DNA of 64,000 bases from Pontibacillus yanchengensis (GTDB lineage: Bacteria; Bacillota; Bacilli; Bacillales; BH030062): contig NZ_WMEU01000001.1 in the NCBI RefSeq assembly GCF_009856295.1, positions 310,001 through 374,000 of the forward strand. Direction: 5' to 3'. A model generated the notes under the pieces. It ran no database searches. It was not told the origin of the DNA and saw only the letters and a list, made by a program, of their open reading frames with translations. This document shows positions 7,968-16,003 of the stretch, one piece after another. Both the position numbers and the translations under genes were made by a program. How positions within the stretch are numbered: the first letter of the stretch is position 1; every line of letters begins with the position of its first letter.

Positions 7968-9560
7968 CTAGTCTTCTGCAATCCACGATCTAAGAAGTTT
8001 TGCAAAATCCTCTGGTTTATCCTTAGCCATTCGCTCTAATTGCTTACGGCGTAAAGAGGCTTCTGTTTCTTGTTCTTCCTCAATATCAGGTACTGATACT
8101 GGCGCTTCCGCCACATATTCTTCCTTTACAGCCTTCTTCTTGTTTCCTTTTGCTAACATCCAAATTAATGTTGCTATGATGACTAACATCACTCCACCGA
8201 TAGCATATAGCCAGGTTGGAATAACTGGTTTAGATTCTCCTTCAAACTGAGGTTGTCCATTAAATTCTTCAAAAACAACTGATATCTTATTTGATGGTTC
8301 AACTTCACCATATTCATCAGAAATCGAGGTTTCCACAATAGAACTTAAAATAGATGTCACACTTTCACTAACCGTATTTTGCTCCTGTGTACTCAATGAT
8401 TCTGCAGATTCAGTGTTTTCTGTTTGTGCTTTGCTATTATCAACGGCAACCTGAATCCCTAAGTCACGAAGCTTATAAGGACTTTCCACAATATTACGCT
8501 GAATACGGTTATATTCATTGTTAATTGTTTCTTTCATCATTTCATAACTGCCATCGCCTTCACCCTCAGCTGTATCATAGTTCGGAACATCTTCTTCCCC
8601 TGTACCAGGTGTCCCACCAACTGGCGGATTCCCTGTATAAGTCTCTGTGATCCTCTCTACACTTACAGGAAGCCCTTCCTCACCGTCAGCTGAACTAGGC
8701 TGCACAAGATTTTCAGTACGGTTTTCTTTTGTGAAATCTACATCAGCTGTTACAGATACCACGACTTTATTTCGTCCTATCATCATACCTAGCATTTTTT
8801 GTACACGTTGTTGAATATCACGTTCTATATCTTTTTTTATCCCCTGTTGATATTCATAGGTATTACCTGATGCCATATTTCCTTCATTTTCTAAGTCGTA
8901 ATATGTAAAAGATTGATCTGTAATGACGATATTATCTGTAGAAAGGTTTGGCACCGATTTCGATACTAAGTTATATAAAGATTTGACTTTATTTTGGTCT
9001 ATATCGTAGCCGCCTTCTTTTTGTATGACTACAGATGCTGAAGCTTGCTGTTGCTGCTCACCGACAAAAACAGATTCTTTAGGTTTGTTAATCATTACTT
9101 TAGCATCTCTAATACCATCAATACTTGAAATCAATGTTGCTAATTCTGTTTGCATCGCGTCTAATTTTATGACATCAAATTCGTTATCTGTCATTCCCCA
9201 CGATGTATTGGCACTAAAAAAGGAGTAGTCAATATTTCCGCTGTTAGGTAGCCCTTGAGCTGCTAAATCCACTAACAAAGAGTCTACTTGTTCTTGCGGA
9301 ACTAAAACACTTTGTCCTCCATTAGATATTTCGTACTTTATGTTCCTCGTATCGAGCTCTTCTTTAATTTGGCCTACCTCTTGCAGTGATAGATTACTAT
9401 ATAGAGGAACCATTTTGGTATTGGAAGCAAACGCACTCACTCCAATTATTAAAACAAATAAACCAATAATTGCACCAATCATGACACTTTTTTGAGCGAG
9501 AGTACGGCTTTTCCAAAATGTAGTTACCTTTTCTATATAAAGTTGTAGCTTTTCTCTCAT
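7968..9560 (-). CDS. fliF: Flagellar MS-ring protein FliF
   Basis: About 530 residues with two membrane segments, near residues 25-45 (VMIGAIIGLFVLIIGVSAFA) and 450-470 (LYAIGGVMLVIIATLIWML), flanking a large extracytoplasmic region with YscJ-type ring domains (VPLYSNLSLQEVGQI; GLPNSGNIDYSFF). The C-terminal LLRSWIAED is the FliG-binding tail. FliF builds the MS ring that nucleates the basal body. The ATG at 9560 is 5 nt after a GGGGG run; the longer frame from a TTG lacks a binding site. Confidence 0.95.
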   Translation of the reverse strand: MREKLQLYIEKVTTFWKSRTLAQKSVMIGAIIGLFVLIIGVSAFASNTKMVPLYSNLSLQEVGQIKEELDTRNIKYEISNGGQSVLVPQEQVDSLLVDLAAQGLPNSGNIDYSFFSANTSWGMTDNEFDVIKLDAMQTELATLISSIDGIRDAKVMINKPKESVFVGEQQQQASASVVIQKEGGYDIDQNKVKSLYNLVSKSVPNLSTDNIVITDQSFTYYDLENEGNMASGNTYEYQQGIKKDIERDIQQRVQKMLGMMIGRNKVVVSVTADVDFTKENRTENLVQPSSADGEEGLPVSVERITETYTGNPPVGGTPGTGEEDVPNYDTAEGEGDGSYEMMKETINNEYNRIQRNIVESPYKLRDLGIQVAVDNSKAQTENTESAESLSTQEQNTVSESVTSILSSIVETSISDEYGEVEPSNKISVVFEEFNGQPQFEGESKPVIPTWLYAIGGVMLVIIATLIWMLAKGNKKKAVKEEYVAEAPVSVPDIEEEQETEASLRRKQLERMAKDKPEDFAKLLRSWIAED

Positions 9561-9609
9561 AATAGCCCCCGTCGTCAAAAACGTTCTTAATTATGCTGTT
9601 CAAACATAA

Positions 9610-9921
9610 TCATACTTGCATTCTAGAGATTTCTTTATATGCATCGATGACTTTCCCCTGTACTTGGACAGCTGTTTGCAAAGTGATACTTGCTTTTTGA
9701 GCTGTAACCATCACTTCATGCAAGTTATCAACTTCACCTTTTGCAAGCTTTTCTGTCATTTGGTTCGATGTCACTCCGGCTTTATTTACATTGTTAATTG
9801 CATTTTTCAAACTATCTGCAAATGCAGATTGCACCTCAGAAGGAGATGCTTTTGTTTTGGTAGATTCCGTTTGTGGTTGTAATTGTTGCAAGGATGAAAT
9901 CGAGGTCGCTAAATTGTTCAT
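9610..9921 (-). CDS. fliE: Flagellar hook-basal body protein FliE
   Basis: About 103 residues; FliE joins the MS ring to the rod. The C-terminal half (SFADSLKNAINNVNKAG, then GEVDNLHEVMVTAQKASITLQ) carries the family signature. A strong AGGAGG precedes two possible starts, TTG at 9927 (4 nt) and ATG at 9921 (10 nt); the ATG was preferred. The gene sits between flgC and fliF as in other Bacilli. Confidence 0.93.
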   Translation of the reverse strand: MNNLATSISSLQQLQPQTESTKTKASPSEVQSAFADSLKNAINNVNKAGVTSNQMTEKLAKGEVDNLHEVMVTAQKASITLQTAVQVQGKVIDAYKEISRMQV

Positions 9922-9938
9922 CTCCAATATACCTCCTG

Positions 9939-10394
9939 TTATCTTCCGATTTCTAATGCTTTCATAAGCATGCTTTTATTAGCATTCATAGCAGTTACGT
10001 TGGCTTCATATGAGCGTGTAGCACTCATTAGATCAACCATTTCTTTTAGTGGATCAACATTTGGCATCGCAACATATCCATCGTCATTTGCATCAGGATG
10101 ATTGGGATTGTACATCATATTAAACGGTTCTGGATCTTCCTTGATATCAGTGACTTCTACACCTTGCGCAGAATCAGTTGAAGAACCCATTGCGGTTTGT
10201 AGATGAGATTGAAATGATTGCCCATTCGGTTGAAAGGTAACCGTCTTCCTACGATATGGTTGCCACTGACCATCTTCCGTCTGGGATGCTCTTGTTGTTT
10301 CAGCGTTTGCCAGATTGGAAGATACAACATCCATTCTCAGTCGTTGTGCTGTTAATGCGCTAGCACTTGCATTTAGTGAATTAAATATCCCCAT
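9939..10394 (-). CDS. flgC: Flagellar basal-body rod protein FlgC
   Basis: A 151-residue rod protein. The N-terminal block LNASASALTAQRLRMDVVSSNLANAET and the C-terminal MSATRSYEANVTAMNANKSM segment are the two conserved ends that form the axial coiled coil of rod proteins. It is secreted without a signal peptide through the flagellar export gate. It starts four bases after the flgB stop, behind AGGTGG. Confidence 0.95.
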   Translation of the reverse strand: MGIFNSLNASASALTAQRLRMDVVSSNLANAETTRASQTEDGQWQPYRRKTVTFQPNGQSFQSHLQTAMGSSTDSAQGVEVTDIKEDPEPFNMMYNPNHPDANDDGYVAMPNVDPLKEMVDLMSATRSYEANVTAMNANKSMLMKALEIGR

Positions 10395-10397
10395 TAT

Positions 10398-10793
10398 TTA
10401 TTGACCACCTTTCAGGACACTTTGAAGGCTTCTAAACTTACCATTCAGACGATCTACCAAAGCTTGATAATAGATTTGGTTTTTTGCTAAGTCTGACATT
10501 TCTTTATCCATATCAACATTGTTTCCGTTATGGTTATATGTTGTATTTGAATTCGTTACCACTTTGTAAGATTTCCCTCTATAGCTACTAAAAGGGATAT
10601 GCTTTTCATTCGTTCTTTTCGTTTCTAAAGAGTTATTTACTTCATTTGCCAAAACGTCCTTAAATACCACATCTTTTGACTTAAAATTAGGGGTATCGAC
10701 ATTTGCTATATTATTTGTAATTGTTTGGTTCTTTTGTGATGCGTAATTCATTGAGTTCTCTAACACTTGAAATGTGCTCCCAAAGAGTTTCAT
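10398..10793 (-). CDS. flgB: Flagellar basal-body rod protein FlgB
   Basis: A 131-residue proximal-rod protein with the rod signature ITNNIANVDTPNFKSKDV at about residues 25-42 and the C-terminal KNQIYYQALVDRLNGKFRSL helix. It is the first gene of the large fla/che operon, preceded by an excellent AGGAGGGGGAAA binding site and a 336-bp gene-free region between it and codY that must hold the operon promoter. Confidence 0.95.
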   Translation of the reverse strand: MKLFGSTFQVLENSMNYASQKNQTITNNIANVDTPNFKSKDVVFKDVLANEVNNSLETKRTNEKHIPFSSYRGKSYKVVTNSNTTYNHNGNNVDMDKEMSDLAKNQIYYQALVDRLNGKFRSLQSVLKGGQ

Positions 10794-11129
10794 TTTCCCC
10801 CTCCTTTTTAACCAAATTTTTAAGTAGTGAGACCTAGTTTCTACGGTAATTGTAAGAAATACAAGACTGAATGTCTATGAGATTAATTCCCTATTTAACC
10901 TATATTTCTATAATTTTCTTGTAATAACAAGACTATTTACCTACAAAAACAAACAAGTTCGTCAAGGCAAATTTTACGACAATTTTCGCGTTAAGGTTAC
11001 ATTTTTCCATCTAGGTATTATTATGACACATTAGGAATTCAAAAGAAATGTACAAAGTATAAAGATTTTTGTAAGACCCCCAAAAAAAATATCCCTTCTC
11101 GAATAGAGAAGGGATATTATTCCATATAT
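10794..11129. promoter_or_regulatory. codY-flgB intergenic region (presumed fla/che promoter region)
   Basis: No gene is seen in these 336 bp. It holds the codY terminator at its right end and must contain the start signals of the flagellar operon. Reading on the minus strand, a TTGACG box lies at 10960-10965, but the -10 partner (an AGGTAA or TAAATA at 16-20 nt) is poor, so the promoter cannot be fixed. AT-rich half sites ending in GAAAATT resemble one arm of the CodY box AATTTTCWGAAAATT. No clear sigma-D promoter was found. Confidence 0.4.
11082..11117 (-). terminator. Rho-independent terminator after codY
   Basis: On the minus strand a perfect 12-bp stem (ATATCCCTTCTC / GAGAAGGGATAT) with a 5-nt loop is followed by a run of eight T. 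It lies 12 bp downstream of the codY stop codon and separates the xerC-hslVU-codY operon from the flagellar operon. Confidence 0.93.
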
Positions 11130-11909
11130 TTAGTTCAATCGCATGTTTTGTAATTCATGTAGAAATTTGTCGTTTAGTACTTTAATGTACGTCCCTTTCA
11201 TTCCGAGGGAACGAGATTCGATTACACCAGCACTTTCTAACTTACGCAAGGCATTTACAATAACCGAACGTGTAATCCCTACACGATCAGCAATCTTACT
11301 CGCCACTAGTAATCCTTCATTGCCTTCTAGTTCTTCAAAGATATGCTCAATTGCTTCTAGTTCACTATACGACAATGAACTAATTGCCATTTGTACAACA
11401 GCCTTACTTCTTGCTTCTAATTCGATTTCTTCGGCTTTTTCATGAAGAATCTCCATACCAACCACTGTAGCTCCGTACTCAGCAAGCAATAAATCATCTT
11501 CATTAAAGCTTTCAGTAATACGACTTAAAATTAACGTTCCCAAACGTTCTCCCCCACCGATAATAGGGACGATTGTTGTTAGCCCGTTCTTAAATAGGTC
11601 ACGATTTTCTACTGGAAACGCTGTGAATTCACTATTTATATCAATATTGGACGTAGTTTCTTTGATGTTAAATAAATTTTGAGTGTATTCCTCGGGGAAT
11701 TGACGTTGTTCTAGCATATTTTTCATGCGTTCGTTTTCTATTTCCTGTTTAATCGCGAAACCTAACAATTTACCTCGACGACTTACAATGAAAGTGTTTG
11801 CTCCAATTGTATCTCTTAATGTTTCAGACATATCATTAAAGTTCACGGATTTACCTGTTGTTGTTTGTAACATCGCATTAATGTTACGTGCTCGTTCTAA
11901 TAATTTCAT
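11130..11909 (-). CDS. codY: GTP- and branched-chain amino acid-sensing pleiotropic repressor CodY
   Basis: A 259-residue global regulator. The N-terminal GAF domain (about 1-155, with [24 protein letters not shown]) binds isoleucine, leucine and valine; the C-terminal winged helix-turn-helix ([32 protein letters not shown], about 200-235) is close to invariant in Bacilli. CodY represses genes for amino-acid uptake and stationary-phase functions, including motility, when nutrients are plentiful. It is last in the xerC-hslV-hslU-codY operon, the B. subtilis arrangement. Confidence 0.98.
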   Translation of the reverse strand: MKLLERARNINAMLQTTTGKSVNFNDMSETLRDTIGANTFIVSRRGKLLGFAIKQEIENERMKNMLEQRQFPEEYTQNLFNIKETTSNIDINSEFTAFPVENRDLFKNGLTTIVPIIGGGERLGTLILSRITESFNEDDLLLAEYGATVVGMEILHEKAEEIELEARSKAVVQMAISSLSYSELEAIEHIFEELEGNEGLLVASKIADRVGITRSVIVNALRKLESAGVIESRSLGMKGTYIKVLNDKFLHELQNMRLN

Positions 11910-11933
11910 AGTGATCCTCCTGTTCTGACTTAG

Positions 11934-13325
11934 CTATAGAATAAATTGGCTTAAATCTTTATTTTTCGCAATCGAAGCTAATTTGTCGTCTACGTATGTT
12001 TTAGTGATTTCAATTGTTTCCATATTGACATCAGGTGCTTCAAAAGATAAATCTTCCAAGAGCCTCTCTAAAATGGTGTGTAAACGACGAGCTCCTATGT
12101 TATCTGTGTCCTGGTTCACTTCAAATGCAACTTCTGCAAGTCTAGTTACAGCTTCGTCAGAAAATTCAACATTTATACCTTCTGTCTCTAGAAGTGCTTT
12201 ATATTGTTTTAGTAATGCATTTGAAGGCTCTGTTAAAATATTGACAAAGTCTAGTACGGTCAGTTTTTCTAATTCTACCCTAATTGGGAAACGTCCCTGC
12301 AATTCTGGAATAAGATCTGAGGGCTTAGACATATGAAAGGCTCCAGCAGCAAAGAAAAGAATATGATCGGTTTTAACCGGTCCATATTTAGTTGTTACAG
12401 TAGACCCTTCTACAATTGGAAGAATATCGCGTTGGACACCTTCCCGAGAAACATTAGCGGATTGTTCACTTTGCCCTGCAACTTTATCTATCTCATCAAT
12501 AAAAATCATTCCAGTCTGTTCTACTTTTTGAACAGCTTCTTGAGAAACTTCATCCATATCAATGAGCTTTTGTGCTTCTGATTGAGTGAGTACTTTACGA
12601 GCCTCAGCCACAGTTAAACGACGTTTCTTCGTCTTTTTAGGCATGAACTGACTAAATGCATCTTGCATGTTCATCCCCATCTGTTCCATACCCGAGCCTT
12701 GCATCATGTCAAACATAGATGGTTGCTGTTCATCTAGTTCAACAGTAACCATGTGATCTTCAAGTTCACCCATAGCCAGTTGATTTGCTCTACGTTTGCG
12801 CTTCTGTTCAATATCTTGCTCTTCCTGAGTTGATTCTTCCTGACCTTGATCTTGTTGCTGATTGAAGAACATTTCCAATGGATTTTTAAAGTTATTTTGT
12901 TTTTTCTTTTCTGGAACTAATAACTCTACTATACGTTTATTCGCCAACTCTTCAGCGCGACCTTTAACGCCTTCCATTTTTTCTTCTTTCACCATTCGTA
13001 CAGACGTCTCCATCAAATCACGAATCATTGACTCCACATCTCGGCCGACATAGCCTACCTCTGTAAACTTTGTTGCTTCAACTTTTATAAAAGGCGCACC
13101 CACTAGTTTAGCTAATCGCCGAGCAATTTCTGTTTTCCCCACACCAGTGGGTCCAATCATCAAAATATTCTTTGGAACAATTTCTTCTTTAAGCTTATCG
13201 TCAAGCTGCATACGTCGATATCGATTTCGTAAAGCAATTGACACTGATTTTTTAGCATTTTTTTGACCAATAATATATTGATCAAGTTTTTCCACGATTT
13301 GACGTGGAGTAAGATTATCAGACAT
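11934..13325 (-). CDS. hslU: ATP-dependent protease ATPase subunit HslU (ClpY)
   Basis: A 463-residue AAA+ unfoldase that feeds substrates to HslV. Walker A is GPTGVGKTE at about residues 58-66; the Walker B segment is MIFIDEIDK; the C-terminal sensor 2 block [18 protein letters not shown] and the ending tail, which activates HslV, are intact. The intermediate (I) domain, about residues 110-245, is rich in Gln and Met. The preceding gene hslV encodes the peptidase partner, 14 bp upstream. Confidence 0.97.
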   Translation of the reverse strand: MSDNLTPRQIVEKLDQYIIGQKNAKKSVSIALRNRYRRMQLDDKLKEEIVPKNILMIGPTGVGKTEIARRLAKLVGAPFIKVEATKFTEVGYVGRDVESMIRDLMETSVRMVKEEKMEGVKGRAEELANKRIVELLVPEKKKQNNFKNPLEMFFNQQQDQGQEESTQEEQDIEQKRKRRANQLAMGELEDHMVTVELDEQQPSMFDMMQGSGMEQMGMNMQDAFSQFMPKKTKKRRLTVAEARKVLTQSEAQKLIDMDEVSQEAVQKVEQTGMIFIDEIDKVAGQSEQSANVSREGVQRDILPIVEGSTVTTKYGPVKTDHILFFAAGAFHMSKPSDLIPELQGRFPIRVELEKLTVLDFVNILTEPSNALLKQYKALLETEGINVEFSDEAVTRLAEVAFEVNQDTDNIGARRLHTILERLLEDLSFEAPDVNMETIEITKTYVDDKLASIAKNKDLSQFIL

Positions 13326-13339
13326 ATTTACGTCCTCCT

Positions 13340-13888
13340 TTACTCACCTAACACTTCTAAAACTATCTCATTGTTCGTATACACACATATTTCACCAGCA
13401 ACTTCTAAAGCTGCCTGAGCAATTTCACCTGCTGTTTTTTGGTCAGTATATCTCTTTAATGCTCTCCCTGCACTCAAGGCATAATGCCCACCTGAACCAA
13501 TTGCTAGGATGTCATCATCTGGTTCAATCACTTCCCCAGTTCCAGAAACTAATAGCATAGCATCCTTATTCATTACAATAAGCATGGCCTCTAATTTACG
13601 AAGAACCTTGTCACTACGCCATTCTTTAGCAAGTTCAACAGCTGCTCTTTGGAGATTACCATCAAATGCTTCTAGTTTGGCCTCAAATTTTTCGAACAGT
13701 GTGAAGGCATCCGCAACAGATCCAGCAAATCCTGCTAGTACTTGCCCTTTATATAAGGTACGAACTTTTTTTGCTTTATGTTTCATTACAACTGCATTTC
13801 CAAATGTAACCTGACCGTCCCCACTCATAGCACTTTGACCATTATGTCGAACGGCAAAAATAGTTGTAGCATGAAATTGTTGTTCCAA
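13340..13888 (-). CDS. hslV: ATP-dependent protease peptidase subunit HslV (ClpQ)
   Basis: About 182 residues; the proteasome-beta-like peptidase of HslUV. The core [22 protein letters not shown] and [14 protein letters not shown] match CodW/HslV. The frame is open from a GTG at 13897, but that GTG lies within the binding site GAGGTGG, so the TTG at 13888 (5 nt spacing) is the better start, giving MEQQFHATT. Residue 2 is then Glu, whereas B. subtilis CodW, as I recall, has Ser at position 2 and is reported to use it as nucleophile. Here Thr8, exposed by processing, would have to serve. Confidence 0.95.
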   Translation of the reverse strand: MEQQFHATTIFAVRHNGQSAMSGDGQVTFGNAVVMKHKAKKVRTLYKGQVLAGFAGSVADAFTLFEKFEAKLEAFDGNLQRAAVELAKEWRSDKVLRKLEAMLIVMNKDAMLLVSGTGEVIEPDDDILAIGSGGHYALSAGRALKRYTDQKTAGEIAQAALEVAGEICVYTNNEIVLEVLGE

Positions 13889-13918
13889 CCTATCCACCTC
13901 TTTCCAATCGTCATCCTT

Positions 13919-14818
13919 TTAGGCTCTTGGATGGCTATTATTATATATTTTACGTAAATGGTCTTTCGTTACATGAGTATAAATTTGTGTTGAAGACAAA
14001 TGTTCGTGTCCTAATAATTCCTGTACGGAACGTAAATCGGCACCTTCATTTAACATATGGGTTGCAAATGTGTGCCTCAACTTATGAGGATGTAAATGAA
14101 TTGTCAAAGCTGCTTTTTGCACCATTTGATCCAATACTTTTCGAACACCTCTATCTGTCAAAGGCGTACCTTTTGCATTTAAGAAGACATGCTGTGTTGC
14201 ATGGTTTGATTTTGCTAACAGCTTGTTTCTGCCGTTAGAAATATAATCTGATAATGCTTCTTGAGCAAAGCTACCGAATGGTACATACCTTTCTTTTCTC
14301 CCTTTTCCTTGTACAAGTAAAGTACCTAAAGAAAAATCTATGTTTTCTATGCTCAGTTTTACACATTCACTAACACGCATTCCAGTTGCATATAGTAATT
14401 CCAAAATAGCTTGATTTCTTTTCCCAAGTGAAGTGTTCAAATCACTAACATGAAAAAGCTTCTCCAACTCCTCTTCATATAAAAACTCTGGAATTGGTTT
14501 ATTCATTTTAGGTAATGAAATATTTAGGAATGGGTTAAATTCAATCTTGCCTTCTCTTTCAAGAAATCGGTAAAACATTCGTAAACTTGATAGCTTCCGT
14601 GATACAGATCTCCTGGACAATTGTCGATCATATAATTCGGTTAAAAATATACGAATTACTGCATAATCCACATCAAACAAAGAAGTAATCCCTTCCTTAT
14701 TTAAAAATTCAAGAAATGCATTCAAATCATATTCATAAAATTGGATGGTATTAGAGGAAGCATTTTTTTCAATTTGTAAGTATTCGATAAATGCCTGTCT
14801 TTCCTTTTGAATATCCAT
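13919..14818 (-). CDS. xerC: Tyrosine recombinase XerC (CodV)
   Basis: A 299-residue site-specific recombinase that with XerD resolves chromosome dimers at dif. Catalytic residues are all present: Arg148 (ATGMRVSE), Lys172, His245 and Arg248 (HPHKLRHT), His271 and Tyr280 (STQIYTH). Residues 1-90 form the SAM-like DNA-binding domain. It is the first gene of the hslV-hslU-codY operon. In B. subtilis trmFO lies directly upstream; here it is replaced by a gene-free stretch. Confidence 0.96.
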   Translation of the reverse strand: MDIQKERQAFIEYLQIEKNASSNTIQFYEYDLNAFLEFLNKEGITSLFDVDYAVIRIFLTELYDRQLSRRSVSRKLSSLRMFYRFLEREGKIEFNPFLNISLPKMNKPIPEFLYEEELEKLFHVSDLNTSLGKRNQAILELLYATGMRVSECVKLSIENIDFSLGTLLVQGKGRKERYVPFGSFAQEALSDYISNGRNKLLAKSNHATQHVFLNAKGTPLTDRGVRKVLDQMVQKAALTIHLHPHKLRHTFATHMLNEGADLRSVQELLGHEHLSSTQIYTHVTKDHLRKIYNNSHPRA

Positions 14819-14844
14819 ATTATCACCTCACATAAGGCGTTTAA

Positions 14845-14873
14845 ATATTAACACAGTTCTATACCTTATGCAA
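14845..14873 (-). promoter_or_regulatory. Sigma-A promoter of xerC-hslV-hslU-codY
   Basis: On the minus strand TTGCAT (14868-14873) and TAATAT (14845-14850) are separated by 17 nt, and the xerC ATG follows 26 nt after the -10 box. Matches and spacing fit a vegetative promoter for the xerC operon. Inverted 7-bp arms (CATAAGG/CCTTATG) overlap this promoter and could be coincidence. Confidence 0.7.
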
Positions 14874-15184
14874 TGAATTTTACTAAATTGTAACAAAATT
14901 CTGAATTGTTATCGATTAGACTCAATTTCATAACCTTTATCAGGATAGCCTTTTGAACAGATATTATTCAAATTTCTGTCAAGCAATTTCCCTTACCACT
15001 CGTAGATTATAGCCTTAGTGTGAAATAGGTGTCAAACAAAGTTTTCTGTACAATCATAATCTTTACAAAAACTTATTCCAAATTTTAAAATAATCAAGTT
15101 TTGTTACAACCTTATGGTAAATAAACATGTAATAGAAGGGCGATACCAACTTCTACTTTACTATAAGAAGCTTCTTAATTTTAT
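14874..15184. other. Gene-free stretch upstream of xerC
   Basis: AT-rich sequence in which no coding frame, RNA gene or recognisable trmFO remnant is seen. A 14-bp perfect palindrome (TAAGAAGCTTCTTA, 15164-15177) is the only structured site noticed. It runs into composite element A. Confidence 0.5.
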
Positions 15185-15243
15185 ATGCCAGAAAAGCCCC
15201 ATTATCTTGAAGGCTTGAGTTCGAGATATATTCAAAAGATGAT

Positions 15244-15419
15244 GGGTCCGATACTTGAAACGTGGAAGGGGGTTACGGTGAAGCAACTCGCTTTCCTGCG
15301 GGCGAGCTGGTGAGCCTTCTCAGTTGCTTTGCTCCCTCCGGGGGTCTCACCAACCTCTTTCTCCCGCGGGAGTCTCGTAGTTTCCCTTCACCCCTATACG
15401 GGTAATGGCTATCGGACCC
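15244..15419 (+). repeat. GC-rich hairpin unit A1
   Basis: A long imperfect palindrome: outer arms GGGTCCGATA (15244-15253) and TATCGGACCC (15410-15419), an inner pair GGTGAAG/CTTCACC, and a core with CTCGC...GCGAG and CTCCCGCGGGAG. The core motif order (CTCGCTTTCC, GCGGGCGAGCTGG, GTCTCACC, CTCCCGCGGGAG) is shared with units B1, C1 and A2. Confidence 0.7.
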
Positions 15420-15656
15420 GCGGCCAAATGTTGTATGTCTCCCGAAAGGACATATAAGCCCTTATTTTTAGTGAAAACCCTCTTTGGTTAGATCTTACGG
15501 ACAAATAAAACTTTATTTTTTACAAACAGCGAACTAAATGTCCATTAGTCTCTTGCCACAGAATTTTTTGTTATGAACCAATTGTTATACTAGAACTTAC
15601 TAGGGTGTGTACCATTAGAAGATATTCAAATACCTCAACCTCTCTAACTTCGCAAA

Positions 15657-15838
15657 TGTTGCCGTTTCTCCCAACATCGCAGGAGGTGGCCATGGAACAA
15701 GAAGAACTCCCGCTGGAAAAAGAGGTAGGCAAGACTCCACAGAGCCCCGATTTTTGGGCTCGAGGAGGCTTGCCAGCTCGCCGGCAGGACGCGAGTTGTT
15801 CCACGGCCACCTTTATTCTAACTAAATCTACGGAAACA
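15657..15838 (-). repeat. GC-rich hairpin unit A2 (inverted)
   Basis: Inverted relative to A1. Outer arms TGTTGCCGT (15657-15665) and ACGGAAACA (15830-15838) pair at 8 of 9 positions; next come 16-nt arms at 15685-15700 and 15796-15811 (GGTGGCC.TGGAACAA against its complement, 15 of 16); inner pairs are GGCAAG/CTTGCC and GAGCCC/GGGCTC. This nested pairing is what suggests a structured RNA or DNA hairpin. Confidence 0.72.
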
Positions 15839-15956
15839 CCCCTCTTTCGGGATTACCAAATTTATCTCGATTTTAAGTCTTCCATATTATTCCTCTTATC
15901 CTGAATATCGCAAATAATACATTCGTATGTAACATAAAAATTTACTACATTCTACA

Positions 15957-16002
15957 CAAAAAAAGCCTGGCTTCCTATTAATAGAAGCAACCAGGCTTTT
16001 TT
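15957..16002 (-). terminator. Rho-independent terminator after topA
   Basis: On the minus strand AAAAGCCTGG pairs with CCAGGCTTTT around an inner stem (CTTC...GAAG), followed by a run of T. It begins just after the topA stop codon. The A-rich left side could let it act in both directions. Confidence 0.92.
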
Positions 16003-16003
16003 A

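Larger units (their letters stand above)
15185..15906. repeat. Composite inverted-repeat element A (xerC-topA)
   Basis: About 720 bp with no believable gene. The left end carries the 24-nt end repeat at 15204-15227 (ATCTTGAA, 8-nt loop, TTCGAGAT) preceded by CCAGAAAAGCCCCATT; the right end carries a decayed inverted copy at 15864-15887 (19 of 24 match the consensus). Inside are two GC-rich hairpin units facing each other: 15244-15419, closed by a perfect 10-bp pair GGGTCCGATA/TATCGGACCC, and 15657-15838. The centre (about 15420-15640) is unlike copies B and C. The architecture suggests a non-autonomous mobile element; function unknown. Confidence 0.72.

Noticed and set aside
10934..10965. Exact promoter of the flagellar operon
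   Set aside because: TTGACG is good but no acceptable -10 box lies at 16-18 nt, and no sigma-D consensus was found; kept only as a regional note.
15571..15904. Open frames on both strands inside element A
   Set aside because: They run through the inverted hairpin arms, have no family resemblance, lack binding sites, and mirror each other as expected for palindromic sequence.
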